From NCBI RefSeq assembly GCF_902148855.1, contig NC_043962.1, positions 25,294,110-25,358,109 on the forward strand: a stretch of DNA of 64,000 nt. The letters are read 5' to 3'. Within the stretch, counting starts at the first letter, position 1; each line of letters opens with the position of its first letter. The notes below the pieces were generated by a model that was not told the origin of the DNA, made no database searches, and was given only the letters and a program-made list of their open reading frames with translations. The translations under genes were made by a program, and so were the position numbers. Of the stretch, positions 49,101 through 61,538 are shown in pieces. This stretch comes from Sphaeramia orbicularis. Its lineage: Eukaryota; Chordata; Actinopteri; Kurtiformes; Apogonidae.

Positions 49101-50310
49101 TATGGTCAGGAAGGAGAGAGATGAAGATGTAGTGAGTCACACACTAATGGAGCCCAAGGCTGACGAAGATGAGAAAGAGGAAGGTAAGGGAGGGGTAGAT
49201 GGAGGTGCAGGCGCACACCAGACGCTACAGAAGGGCTATGAAGAGGGAGGAGTGGACAACACATCCTTAAAGTCACTACAGCAAATTAAGAAGGAGAATT
49301 ATGAGGAGGAAGAGAGGCAGCAAAAGACAAGTCTGCCAGGTCAAGTAAAAGAGAAAAGCAGAGATAGTATAACCAGCACTTACAACATGCCACCAATCAA
49401 AAAAGAAAAGGAAAAAGGAAAGGGGAAAGAAGAAAAGGACAGGACTAGAGAGAAGGAAAAGAAAGACAAAGATAGGAATAAAGAGAAGGACAGGGAGAAA
49501 AAGGAGAGAGGGAAAGACAGGGATAAAGAGAAGGACAGGATGAGAGAACAGGACAGGGTTAAGGCCGAGGGTGGGACGCCGCTGCCGCAGATGAGGAAAA
49601 AAGAGGACGAGGATCGGACAAGAGAGGGCAGTAAAGCCTCTCAGACTTCCTTGGCTGCTCCGAGAGACGAGAAGTGGGCCAAGGAGTCGGATTCAAAGAC
49701 GCAGCCCCACATCAAGAGAGACAAGGAGCAGGACAAAGACAGAGGAGGCTCACAGGCAGCGTCTCACTCCCGGCTGGACAGAGAGGAGGGGCGGGATGGC
49801 TGCACGCATAAACACAAGTCATCACACGGGAAAAAGGAGAAAAGCGGACACAGGGAGGGCAGCACTTCACAAGCAAAGTCAGGGAGAGAGGATGGAAAAA
49901 CAGGCATTACCAAGCCCATAAGCCTTCCAGTTAAGAAGGAAGGAAAGAAGGATAAAGACAGTAAGGATGAGAGGAAGAAGTCCACCTCTGGTCCCTCACC
50001 ACCAGAACACAAACCACCACGGACGCTCATCACCTTTGACCTCTTTAAGCCGATGGAGGCTCACCAAACTCTAGCCCTGTCTTTCACAGACAGTAGACCC
50101 AAAACCCACCATCACAGTGACTCTCGAACCACTTCCTCAAAACCTGGATCGGACAGCCGGACTGTTTTGCCCTCTAAAGGACCAAAAGTAAAGGACTCTG
50201 TGCAGGGAAGGCCTGCTGCGCCCCTGCAGGACACTCGGCCCCAACAGCACTCGTTAAAACAGCCCCTCAAAACACACACACCCCAAACACAGAAAGACTT
50301 CGTAATATGA
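37160..50310 (+). CDS. rsbn1l: Round spermatid basic protein 1-like (RSBN1/DPY-21 family), frameshifted in exon 1 as read
   Basis: Exons: 37160-37650, 37906-38031, 38436-39127, 46730-46867, 46967-47109, 47315-47482, 48326-48437 and 48640-50310 (TGA). The conserved core runs from [15 protein letters not shown] (about residue 245) through [72 protein letters not shown] and [20 protein letters not shown], and matches human RSBN1L almost word for word. The family includes DPY-21, a JmjC H4K20me2 demethylase; H-A-D in exon 6 is a candidate HxD metal motif (inference). Exon 1 shows family similarity in two frames that switch at an A6 run (37356-37361). Reading that run as five gives 1,179 residues. 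Lys-rich tracts suggest nuclear import. The last exon adds about 490 residues of Glu/Lys/Arg-rich tail. A CpG-rich start and a 7.6 kb third intron are notable. Confidence 0.93.
42358..42861. mobile_element. TIR MITE (GGCTACATTCA family) in rsbn1l intron 3
   Basis: Starts GGCTACATTCACACC and ends TAAATGTAGCC. Shares its interior (AAGCCACTTTCATATTGTCG, CATCACAATTCTG) with the reverse of 58004-58501. Confidence 0.7.
44269..45934. mobile_element. Decayed hAT element in rsbn1l intron 3
   Basis: The left end CAGGGCTCCAGAG and right end TCTGGAGCCCTG are inverted matches, 1.67 kb apart. On the minus strand near 44640-44800 a reading frame resembles the C-terminal part of fish hAT-type transposase proteins ([18 protein letters not shown]). 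No intact target duplication is visible. Confidence 0.65.
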
Positions 50311-51113
50311 ATGTCTTGATGTCTAGTCTTCTTCTTCTTCTTTTTTTTTTTTTTTTTAAACTGTACTTACGCCAAGGCTTTGTTAAAATATTTGACAATG
50401 CATCCTTCCTTCCTTCCAACATGAAGTGGTCTTAGAACTTGTCCACAGATAAGCAGGACCATTACTCTAAATCACGTTTCTCCAGTGAAAAGAGGATGCA
50501 TGCTCCAGGTATTTTAGCAGTGCCTAAGAATGTAAGCTAAGTAGCTCACTTCACGTTTGTTAGCGAATGTACGTAGGCTCTATATAAAATGTTACGTGAC
50601 CTGTGTGTCAGTGCCTGTGCACTACTTAGCTTCGCTCTTAAAGCACCTATTTTAGGTACTGGACTAGCCAATCTGAAAACAACCATCCTTCTTCCCTGCT
50701 TGAAGAAATACAGTGCTTATATTCACTGAAACGCGAATGTGAGCAACTCAATGAGCTCTTTACTGAAATCTTCTTTTCCATGTTGGTTTAGGTGAGGGGG
50801 TTTGTTTTTTAGCACTCCAAAATTAGAGCAAGTAGTTGTTTTCAGACTGGACTTTGTTTGACTCACAGGGCTGTAAATGATACTGTATGTACCAAAACTG
50901 TACAGTATAGATGTTATTAGCACCAATGTGAGAAAATGTATACAGAAATTGCATATATTTTTTGTACAAGTTTTATTTTCCATAGAACTTATTTATATCA
51001 TTTACTGTCTGTTTTTATTTGAAACCAATGTATGTGAAAATTTTGTTGTAAATACATTTTATTTCCTAAGATAAGACTTGGTAGTGTGATTTATACTCTG
51101 ATCAGAACCTCTC

Positions 51114-51119
51114 AATAAA
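51114..51119 (+). terminator. Polyadenylation signal AATAAA of rsbn1l
   Basis: AATAAA lies about 800 bases after the rsbn1l stop. The interval 50311-51113 has no gene of its own and is read as the 3' UTR. Confidence 0.55.
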
Positions 51120-54069
51120 GAAATACAGAAATATTGAAAAATACAGAAATATTGGCTTAGTCAATCAATGTCTCATCTGCATTTTCAGTATGTGCTTATG
51201 CATGGTGTTATTATGTACTGTATGAGGAGGGGCTTTACAATGTTTGTGGAAAAAGAACACGGTTTAAATCACATGGCCCTCAGCTTTACACAGATGGATT
51301 TAAAGGCTGTTATCAATGCTTGCAGAAGTGTATTGACCTAGATGGAGCGTATGTTGTAAAATATAACTTAAACTGTTTTTTCCAACTCCCTTTTTTCCAC
51401 AAACTTTCTGAAGCCCCCTCATATTTCACTTGAAAGTTGTTTCTAATCATCACCTGTTTAAAATTTCACTTGGTCAAAACTGAAGTTTGGGGTGGGGCTT
51501 AAGATCTCAGCTGTATGTGGATTTCTTGCCAATATGTCACATCTTGGGTGTTAACTACTGTAAGCATGTTAACAAGCACCAGGAATCCCATGTTAGCATT
51601 AAGCTACATACACAGCTGAGGCTGACACTGCATATATTTAATCAAGTGTAGCTGCTGCTGACATGATCTAAATCCGGTGCTCTAGCATAGACTGATAAAT
51701 GGAGATACAAAGCTGGATCTAGAGCGTGTTCACACTGCCAGCCCTAGTGCTCAATTTGGATTTATTGCTCAAATAAGATTTTTTATTTATTTTTTACTAC
51801 ACGCAGCTACTATCATATTCCAGTGTGAACTGCCCATGGTCCTGAACTGACAAGCATCTCGAGTGGAAGTCTGAGAGCTTTGGGCAGAAGTAGTGTTTAT
51901 ACAGGTGACCAAAAGGTGGGGGATGACAGCATGGTGTATGAAATATAACATTAAAACAAGGGTCATAAGCATATTAAAGGGTATGCAGGAGGGTTACAAA
52001 GGTGGGCCAGGGGTGTCAGGACACATCTGTGAAAAGTTTGAACACCAAGGCAGAGACCATGATGAAAGACAGAAAAAGGCAAAAAAAAAGGCAAGTGGTC
52101 TGAAAACCTGCATGAAGGAAATCAGCAAGGGGTCATTGTCATTTAGATCTATACTAATAGAGGAAGAGATCTGATCAAAGGGCTGTGGGTTTTTTGTTAT
52201 TCTTCAACTCTCATATGGACATAAACATAGAGGTCACTGAAGTCAGTATTTACAGTTTTCTACAGTGGAAGCCAGAGAATTCATATACAATAATAAGAAG
52301 AGCAAAGATGAGAGCCAGGTTCTTCCACTGGCAGAGTAGTGACAAATGTCAATCTATAATGTTAGTCACATAGGTTCAGATTCAGAAAATCTGTCCATGA
52401 ATGGAATTGGCTCAAAATTCAAACTATGAGATTCAGTATAACTGTCCTGTAAACACTGTCATTAAAAACAGACACTAGTTACAAATGAGCAAAATAAAAT
52501 AAATAAGTGGTGCCAAGCACAACAAACCCCACCCCTTGCACGTATTGTAGCTTATTTTGGCAGCAATCCAGCGGATGTCATCATGTCTATGCGTGTGCTG
52601 ATGTCAGCATATCAATTGCCTCTATACATGTGTCAAGTTTGAAGTAAATTGAAACAAAATTGATGTTTTTATAGACATTTGAAATTTCACTGATTAATAA
52701 GTAAATGGGAGAAAAAAAGATGTAAAAAACGTCATTATAAATTTGAACTTTGACCTACTTTTCCCAAAATGTAATGACATTTATTCTGGGTCACTGTCAA
52801 TGTATAAAATCAATTTGGTATGAATTCAACCAATAGTTTTACTGCTAGAGTGTTAACAAACAAAGAAACAAACCAAACCAAAAACAATACCCCTTGCCTC
52901 CTATTTGGTGGGCAGGGTAATAAAAATCCCAAATCAGATGTGGGCCTCTTTCTTTGTCTTCAGTTTGAATGTAGCCTAAAACATCTCACGGCAGCTCTTC
53001 TAAAGGTAACAATTTTAGAAATGCAAGACTGTCTCTGTTATTTTATCTGATTATCACATTTGTTTAGTGAAGATTACAGTATCTTCAGAACATGTGACAG
53101 TCATCAATGTATTCTGAGTTCTGGATAAAAACAAAAAATCATACAAGTAACATAACAATACATCTTTGTATAAAGCACAGGACTTAAAAAAACAAAAACA
53201 AAAACATAGAGAACACATTGATTTTACATTCAAAATATGTCAGTGGCAGAAGACGGTCTGGCAAACAGGTGTAACACATTGTGAATCATACTCAGTTTTG
53301 AGGGTTTGACAGGAATGTTTAACAGGGATTTGTTTAAAATGTCATCTTCATCAGTAATTTTACAAACATACACTGAATGAATTAGTGGCACACAGTGAAT
53401 GCTAGTGCAAATGAATGAAATGGTGAGTGTTGGAGAACATTTACAGTAGGAACTGGTGCACATTCATTGCTTAAGATTAGTGATTTAACAACTAATCTAG
53501 TAAGTTCATGTGGTGAACTTTCTCTTTTTAATCTTTTAGATGAGTCAGTGAAACGTGCTTTATGTTTTGGAAATCTAAATGTTAATCAAAAAGGAAGATA
53601 ACCAGCAACTGTAGCAGTACTTCAGATAATAAAAACTGACTCCTCTTGACCCTGGTTCACCCTTTCTTTTCCTTCTGCTGCCTAAAGACAAGGCAGAAAG
53701 AAGTGATGTAAAAACCAAAACAACTCATCTGGTTCTGGAGATGCCAGAACTAAGGATTCACCCTCTGCCTCTGTGTAGCCATTCTGACCTATATCTGCCT
53801 GTATCCATTTTGGATCCACTTTCCCACTCCCATTTAAGATCTGTTCCTCAAATCACAACCTTCCATGACTGAAGAAATGCATAAATGCTGACAAAACGGC
53901 TGTTTTTAGTGTGGATAAATTACATTAGATCAATAAGTGATGTGTTTAATAAAGTCAGACATGGCAATGATACTAATCCACGGCACCAGATCAGATCAGA
54001 TGGATGCTTCCCAACATAATAACAGTTTTTGACTCTTGTGTTCACTTTAAAAGCAGGTATTAGTCCTAT
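51120..54069. other. Interval between rsbn1l and tmem60; no gene recognised
   Basis: AT-rich. Contains pieces that resemble the GGCTACATTCA MITE family (about 51725-51840, and a right end near 52924-52978) around the 52509 repeat. The stretch below 54069 is probably the tmem60 3' UTR. Confidence 0.5.
52509..52923. repeat. Interspersed repeat, copy 2
   Basis: Same family as 10280-10867, with the central 175-bp unit present once. It reads in the same orientation. Confidence 0.75.
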
Positions 54070-54474
54070 TTAGTCCCTCCTGTAGTGGAAAACACTGTGT
54101 CCCAGCTCCACCAGTGCCCCACCCAGAAGCACCCACAGAGGGACACACACCACACTGACCCACATATCGGTGAGGCCCTGCAGGCGGGAGCACAGAGTCA
54201 GACAGAAGGCCAGCTTCAGGAGCAGGGCCATCAGGTACCACAACCTGCGCTTCAGGCTCTGCTCCCCATCCCTGGGGTCAAAGTCTGGCTTGCAGCGACC
54301 TGCCATCTTCACCACCAGCATGAGGATGAGGATGGTGTCAAAAGTCCAGACTGGGAGGAAGATGAGAAACCAGTTCCATTGGATCTTAGAGTCCAGCTTA
54401 AGGACCAGCATGATGAGGAATATTAGAGCGAAGATCCAGGAGAGGAGGACACGCTGAGCCAGTGACATCTTCAT
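54070..54474 (-). CDS. tmem60: Transmembrane protein 60 (complete, single coding exon)
   Basis: One open frame of 134 residues beginning MKMSLAQRVLLSWIFAL, nearly the length of human TMEM60 (133). Four hydrophobic segments fall at about residues 8-26, 35-57, 78-97 and 103-125, with a basic loop (KMAGRCKPDFDPRDGEQSLKRR) between the second and third. WNWFLIFLPVW and LLKLAFCLTLC are family signatures. The coding region is uninterrupted. A 5' UTR intron is likely: acceptor TTTTAG before 54556 and donor GTGAGT at 54848-54843, with a first non-coding exon of about 54849-55030. It is a four-pass membrane protein of unknown function. In human it also neighbours RSBN1L. Confidence 0.95.
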   Translation of the reverse strand: MKMSLAQRVLLSWIFALIFLIMLVLKLDSKIQWNWFLIFLPVWTFDTILILMLVVKMAGRCKPDFDPRDGEQSLKRRLWYLMALLLKLAFCLTLCSRLQGLTDMWVSVVCVPLWVLLGGALVELGHSVFHYRRD

Positions 54475-54848
54475 CTACAGAGGACTGGCACAGAGCCGGG
54501 ATCATCCACACCCAGGAGACTGAGGAGAGGGCTGAGGACTGCAGTGACACACAGACCTAAAATACACACAAAAAACTGAACATGACCATAATGCTACTGT
54601 CATGTGTATATTTGGACGTCAAAATGTGTTACATGTTAAACAAGACTATGACGTGATTAATCTAATGTCATCAAACATGCACCTCCTCCACATATTGGGT
54701 CTAATAATAACAGTCATGACTTCCTTATCTGTTCCTCACTCTTAGCATTAATGCAAATTGAAGCTAATGTAGCTTAGCTCACACACTTGGAGCTAACTTA
54801 GGAAATGTAGCGTTAACTAAACAGAAACATTGCTCAGGGATGACTCAC

Positions 54849-55030
54849 CGACTTCACCACTTCACTCCGCCTGTTTGTTAAGATCCCGTTTCAACGACCG
54901 ACTCCAAAAAGACAGACAAAAGTTATCACTTCTAAAGAAAGACTTGGTTTGTTCAGTAGAGCAACTCGTTCTCTACAGTGTTGTGTAGTTAGCTTTAGCT
55001 CACAACTAGCCACTGTAGGTTGTCATCTCT
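54849..55030 (-). other. Inferred 5' UTR exon and start region of tmem60
   Basis: A strong GTGAGT donor reads leftward at 54848, preceded by GC-richer sequence with CpGs (CGACCG, GGCGGAGTG on the minus strand). It pairs with the acceptor before 54556 to form a 292-bp intron. The upstream limit is a guess. Confidence 0.45.
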
Positions 55031-55744
55031 ACGGAATTTCCGGTTTATTCCTTCAAAATAAAAGCACAATGTTTATCAAAGGTAACATTTTATTTTGACA
55101 AAAGGATGCTCTTAATTTTACTGCAGCATTAATGTGCATGGTGCATTTTGCTGCCGTAGACGTTTTACTTTTAATATAATTTTAACCTTTCTACTTCAGT
55201 TAATTGCATTCTTTATGACTCCTTTTCCCACATCCACACAATGCACCTTCTGCAAATCTTTCCACTAAATAAACAGGACAGTAAAATATCACCTCTACAC
55301 AACAGTGCACGGGTTTGCTGCTATACTGCTGTGCAATATAATATTTCTTCATAACCAACTGTACAGTTTTTGTAGTTTGCAGACATATTTGTAGATTCTT
55401 AATTTTTCACATTTTGTCCTTTGCCATATTTTTTTGGGTGTGTCTGATGGCAAGTCAATGCACCAAACTATTCTGAATGAACTAACTTGTGCTTTTGAAA
55501 GATAAAGTAGTGGCTATTCTATAGCTATTCTATTCTATTCTATAAAACGATCATGTTTTTAGTATTGCTGGTTGTCCTGTGTTTTCATTAGTTTTGAAAC
55601 AAAGCCGATTTCAGCTTTTTGGCGATGTATTTCCCAGCTCATACAAGAGGGCTTTCAAGAGTTTATTTAGCTCATGAAGGAGGAAAATTTTATACTCAAC
55701 ACATCATCCTTCAGACATAACTCTGGTTTGATATATTATTCAAA

Positions 55745-55750
55745 TTTATT
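55745..55750 (-). terminator. Candidate polyadenylation signal of prr5
   Basis: TTTATT (AATAAA on the minus strand) lies about 1.05 kb beyond the prr5 stop. The 55751-56795 interval has no gene of its own and would be the 3' UTR. Confidence 0.4.
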
Positions 55751-56795
55751 GAACTTTTACTGGGCTAGTATAACAAATTAATACAAAGTACAACTCCGTA
55801 GACATTATAGATTGTCAAAAAAAGTAAAGTACAAAACACTTGAGGTAAAACATCATTGAAAAAGGTTCATTTAAAAAGCCCTTATTAAAATCTCAATTCT
55901 TTTCAAGGTAAAAGCTCACTTTACACCATCTAGCTGTCCTAAAAACCAACAATGCACTTTTATTTACAAAGTAGTGGTGGTGCAAAATACAGTGTGAGAC
56001 AACATTCAGTCAAATAGTTCATGTCTTTGTCAAATGTAAACAATAAAATTGCTCTCACTGTACAAAGCTAATACAGAAAAGCAAATGCTCTCACACTGAT
56101 GCTTTCTCTGAAGAGAAACCTTTGTATTAGACTTCTATGAGCACTGACAAGAAAAGAACATTTCATAGAACGTAGTACAAAACTGAGAGCAGAAGACCTC
56201 ATTACTGTGTTACTGCTAAGCAGCAGACAAAAGAGCAAAAATGAAATAAAGCAAGAAAACTGAAGTGTGGTTCACAATTATGAAAAAAACAAATCAATGG
56301 AAAAAACTTGATTCATTTGTAAAGTCTGTTGTTTTCCAGTTTGAAATGTGGCTGAGTCAGCCAACCTCCTCAGGTAAAAACTACTGCTGTGTGAAAACTT
56401 CATAATTATAATTTTTGGAAATGTTGATGTTTTGGATTGAAGAATAAAGGGCTGTTTGATGGGTTAAGACAATTATGTGACTAGTTTGGGTTTATAAAAA
56501 ATTGGATTAAGTTGTACAACACTGGTAAAAAAAAAAATCAGTAGGACATCATCAGAGTTTCAATAACTTCATTGGAATTTGCTTTGTATTTTCATATAAA
56601 GTGTTTATCTTAGCATTTAGAGTTACAAAGTTTTCACACATCAGTGAATGCACTTGAAATGGAGTCATGGAAACTCAGTGTACTACACTATAAAGCAAAA
56701 TAGTACCCATTTAACTGTAACATATCTTAAAACTTGGACCCAGATTACTTGAGAACACACTGGGACTGGGATTGGGTTCCTTAAGGCAACCACAG

Positions 56796-59700
56796 CTACA
56801 CAGTGCTCTGTCTGCTTTCACGACTGTATCCAATAGCCTCTGAGGAATGAGGTGGGAAATCAATAAATATCCCATCTGAGTCTGAGTCCGCAGACTCTAG
56901 CACTTGTCCAATTATGGTTTCAGGGCTGGATGATTCGCTGGGTGGCGTAGAGGATGCACCCTTACTGAGATCAGTCATTGTTGTTGTGGCCTCGGTCCCG
57001 TGAAGGGGTCCCGAGGAATGAAGGGGAAGGATTGAAGGAGACGAAAGCGGCAGGTCCAGGGCACTGGCTCCTGCTTGTACAATCCCTGTGAACGTAACGG
57101 CTAGATTATTATGGATTAACAAGAATAATAATGAAAGCAGACATATTGGTTACATGTAGAAATATCATACCATTGAACTGGGAGCCCACACACAGCCTGT
57201 TAGAGGAGGGGCCAGACAGTTCAGATCCCGAGGCCAGGTCAGTGTAGGCCAGTCCTTGTTCCTCCAGGCATGATATAATCTCACAGGCTGAGTGACGCCG
57301 AATTCCTCCGCTGCCAACAGAGCTGGCATCTGGGTCATACTCAGCCACTGGGGTCAGCAGCAGGGGGATATTGTAGCTTTTCGATCGTACCACTGGGTTT
57401 TTAGAGGACTGATCCGCAGACTTGGGTAAGCCCCATGGTAAACGCTTCTCTGTATTACAAGAGGGAAGGTTGATTTAGATCCCTTGCTCTTCACACACCC
57501 TTTTATTCTGGGGTCATGGAAACATTTATACAAACTCTCACCCAAAATGCAGCAATTGGCCTCTGTACCGTCTCCAGAGTAAAGGCCGTGTGTGCCGAGG
57601 TAAGGTGAGACCACTTTCTGAACCAGAGACTCTAACCTCAAGTACTCCTCATTCACACCTCGTGACTCATGGACCCCCTATGAACACAAGAATTCAACTG
57701 TACATCTGAGGCAATAATCACACATTTAAAATATTTTGTACAAAGAAACTATGAATGACTGAAGTTCAAACCTAATCTGGAGATTTTTATGCAGCTTTTA
57801 GTGATTCAAGACAAAAATATGCAGATTTACTTTGTGTATTAGATGTTAAACACTATCACATACAGTATAATGGCTGCTTTCAGAAAATATGGACTTCATA
57901 ATCCATTCAAATGAACTCAAACAACAATAGAAAATGATTTTCACTCAACTTACTCACTTACATGTTTTTATCATAAGCATCTCATGAAACAAAAAAAAAC
58001 ATAGGCTACATTCAGACAGCAGGTCTTAATGCACAATTTGAATTTTTTGGTGAAATCCGATTTTTTTTGTTTTCTTGTTCATATTACACATTAAATGCGA
58101 CTTCTATCAGTTTTGAGTACGAACCGAATGCGACTCTGAAATGATCCGCATGGACAAAAGAGGTCCTGACGTAATGCATGATCACACAGGCCCACACTGT
58201 GTTTACGGAAGTAAGTACTTTTTTCCTGCCACTCCTCCTCCTGGGATGCAGAATTGTGATGTTTGTTGCATTTAAATGACGTAAAGGTCGGATAAATGCA
58301 ACCTGACCGTTCACACTGGAGTTGCATTGCAAAATATCAGATACGTATCAGATTTAGGACCACATATGAAAGTGGCCTGGCTCAGATTTGAAAAAATTGG
58401 ATTTGTGTTGTTCAAACTGTCCTTAAGAGATTGGATACAGGTCACATATGGGCAAATAAAATCAGTTTTGGGCCACATTTGCCTGCAGTCTGAGCGTAGC
58501 CATAGAGAGATGTGTTGAATGGAAAATTTGAATTCTGCAGAAAATGGATTGAAATTTAAATACAAGTCAAATATATGTGAGTGAATTATGCGTGCATCTG
58601 CTGGCCTACCTGTAGAATAAGCAGCATTTGTGTAACAGACGGGGGCACACGGGCCCGAGGTCGAGACAGTGCATCCTCTAATTTTACGCTCAGGACGATG
58701 GTGTTTCTGAAGTGAAGCAGAGCGAGCTGTCGTACAGACGGTTCCTTACCCTGCACACAAGGACACAGAATCAGAATCACAATCAGAATACTTTATTAGT
58801 CCCAGGGGAAATCATTACGCTTTACAGTTGCTCCATGCAAGGATAATTAAAGTAGTAGGAAAAATACACACATACTGTATATATAGCTCGAAATATTATA
58901 CACCAAATACACATTTTAAACACTTTATTAACCCATAAAGACCCAAACATCCATCACTGACCAAAAGCATCTGCTGATCTAAACGGTTTAATACCTGTTG
59001 ATCCACTAATCCATGTAAATAATTGGTGTAAAATACAGATTGTCATCCTTTCATGGTCATCAGATATGACCCATTTGGACATTCAGAGGCTCCGTAGTGA
59101 ACGTGGAAACACCGTCATCTTCTACAACATTGATTCGTCAGTAAAACCCATGGAGTTGGATCAATGACAGTGGAATATAATGCTTGGTTTATATTCTGTT
59201 AGTTATAGATTTGACTGAAAAAGTCACTTTTTCTGCAGTTTTGTCTTTTTTTGATAAAATAACCCTCAACTTTAATCTGAGCTTTTATGAACATCTTCAT
59301 GATCAATGAATAATATACAGAAAAATACCTGATTTATACTGATAACATACAAAATACAGAGGATAACATCATAAATAAATGGTGAAAAATTATTTAAGAA
59401 AGATTAGATATAGAGAAAATTTCATTTGGGAACAGACATAACAGTAACACTGGGACTTTATGGGTTAAACACAGAACAGCAATTGGGACAATATGTACTA
59501 GACAAATATTATCAATATTATAATTAAAAGAAATGTAGATAAATATGCATGGATTAACAAGATGTGAAGAGGTTGTTGAGCCTTTAGTGAAAGTAAACAC
59601 AAGACAAAAACTATCAGACCTTGGCGATGGTTGCATGCGTACCTGAACTGGATGAAAAATGGCCTGCAGCATCGAGAGAACATCACAGAAGAAGAAGTCC

Positions 59701-61538
59701 CAAGTCTCCGCCAGTGAGTCGAGCAGCTTCTGACCTGCAAAAATCACAACAGAGAAAAACATAAATACTCTGTTTGCATTTAACCGACACCGAACAAAGC
59801 AGAATGCATTTACACTACAATAACAATAATTTGCACCTTCATAAAACCTTATTTTGTCCCGAAGGATGACCATGCCTTTTGTTAGCAACTGGTTCTGTGA
59901 GAAAAGGTGAGAAATGCAATTAAATGTAAACATCTGAGGCACCAACGAATGTTGACCAAATAACACGTCTCTAAAATACAGGGTGTCCCATAAGTCTCCA
60001 TACATAGGAGACATAATACATTCCATACATATATGGTTCTAACATGTATTTCTTTATATTTCTTCTTTATAGTTCTTCAGCAGTGGAGGACACCCATTGA
60101 AATGTGTTCCCGACAAAATGGCAGTCATATAGAGCATATTATATAAATAAAAATGGTTTATGTCAAGAAACATTTATTTTTACTATGTATGGAGACTTAT
60201 GGGACACCCTGTAGATAAATCTTCTCGAATTTAAGTGTGCTTTCATCATATTTTATGCTGTTATACAAAAGAATTAGTTATAAGATGTTCAAATGAAATA
60301 TTACCTGAAGGTATTCTGTGAAGAAAGACCCCAACTCTGTCTTCAGGAGATGTCTGAAATAAGAAATTGTTGCTTCACTTAAAGGTTCATTGTGTAAAAT
60401 TTAGTGACCTCAATCACCCTCTCCTACAGTGGCAGCAAAAATGTTCCTCATTAGATGCAGAGTGTGTAAATTCATTTCAGGCTATTCAGTAAGGGGGGAT
60501 TTTAACTCTGGTGAATACACAGATGTAACAGGTGACAGTGTTACATCATAAAATGATGAAAAAAAAGCCACTGTTAACATAGTGGACTTTGTGGAACTGT
60601 GAAATAAACCTCTTTTGAACATAGTGAAATCAGAACCTATTATTTTCACTGATTATACACTACTGACTACATAAATGTGAATATTATACTCATTTCTGCA
60701 ATTAGATCCTCTTAAATGTTACACACTGGACTGAAAAACACGGACAAAATATCTCACATTCAGCTGTAATTGGGGGAAAATATGTTTATGACCCACAATT
60801 AAGTTTAACATCACATTTTGTAACATATCACTGCGCAGTTTGATAATATAAAACAATAGGAAGTAACCCAGTCTTCCAAAAACAACATTTTCCTGCATTA
60901 TTGTTCCCATGTAGTAAAAATGTGCTCCAACTTCCTCATGGCTTTTGTGTAAATGAAAATGCTCTTGCTGTGTTTTAATGGAAGCTGATGTGGTAGAAGG
61001 AACGAGTCTGGTTCAGAAAGATAATGCGATATCTAGCATTACTGGCCACATGACTCCCCAGGCCCACATACTGTATACTATACATACAAACAAACAAATT
61101 CATTCACAAGAAAACATTCATTCATGATGAACAGAATGTAATTATACTACATATGATGTATGACATTGATCTAAATGAAGTTTTTCTTTGTGCTGTGTGA
61201 GTATACGTGGGTGTTTGTGAGTCTTACCGGACCCCCTCATTGAGAACATAGAGTTCGTTATCTGCCAAACCCTTCTTCTGGAAGACTGCAATAACAGCGT
61301 TGTGAATGCTGCAACAGCAAACACACACAAACTGACTCACACATCTGTCCAAAATGCATCTACATACTACTTTTTCTTGTTTTGGATGACAGTTTTGTTT
61401 TGTTTACCTGTTCCAGGTGGCGTTTGCTCCTGCTCTCTTCTGCTTCTCCCCTCTGTCCTCTGGTGAACTTTTTTCACTTTTCCCCAGTTCACTGAGGCTG
61501 GGGGAGCTCATCAACTTCAGCCGGTGCAGAGTCCTCAT
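56796..61538 (-). CDS. prr5: Proline-rich protein 5 (Protor-1), mTORC2 subunit (nine coding exons)
   Basis: Minus-strand exons: 61538-61408, 61308-61228, 60353-60305, 59894-59837, 59734-59643, 58750-58610, 57677-57542, 57449-57171 and 57085-56796. They total 1,257 nt, 418 residues (human PRR5 is about 390), with agreeing phases. Diagnostic stretches are MRTLHRLKLMSSPSLSELGK, ANATWNS, ELGSFFTEYLQNQLLTKGMV, LLDSLAETWDFFF, GKEPSVRQLALLHFRN, LVQKVVSPYLGT, VVRSKSYN and the C-terminal ESADSDSDGIFIDF. These match PRR5 rather than PRR5L. The first 230 residues form the HbrB-like region that binds Rictor in mTORC2; the remainder is Ser/Pro-rich. The start at 61538 matches the family; the frame stays open upstream to 61994 but that part has no family similarity. 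Introns contain a mariner MITE and other repeats. In human, PRR5 is on chromosome 22, so its link to tmem60 differs here. Confidence 0.94.
58004..58501. mobile_element. TIR MITE (GGCTACATTCA family) in prr5 intron
   Basis: Ends GGCTACATTCAGAC and GTCTGAGCGTAGCC are inverted, with ATA on both sides as a 3-bp target duplication. 498 bp, no coding content. Confidence 0.78.
58770..58860. repeat. Common teleost repeat fragment
   Basis: AATCAGAATACTTTATTAGT, then CCCAGGGGAAATCATTACGC and TTGCTCCATGCAAGG follow a widespread fish repeat; 34932-34985 is a reverse copy. Confidence 0.6.
59979..60211. mobile_element. mariner MITE with perfect TIRs in prr5 intron
   Basis: Both ends read CAGGGTGTCCCATAAGTCTC inward and stay identical for 29 bp. 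TA lies on each side (59977-59978, 60212-60213). 233 bp with no transposase; a young-looking copy. Confidence 0.9.
60376..60735. repeat. Teleost repeat with GTGTGTAA ends, in prr5 intron
   Basis: The ends AAAGGTTCATTGTGTAAAAT and TAAATGTTACACACTGGAC, with an interior TTTCTGCAATTAGATC, match a common fish repeat type. 63312-63420 (AAAGGTGCGATATTTAGTGA) is a related fragment. Confidence 0.55.
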
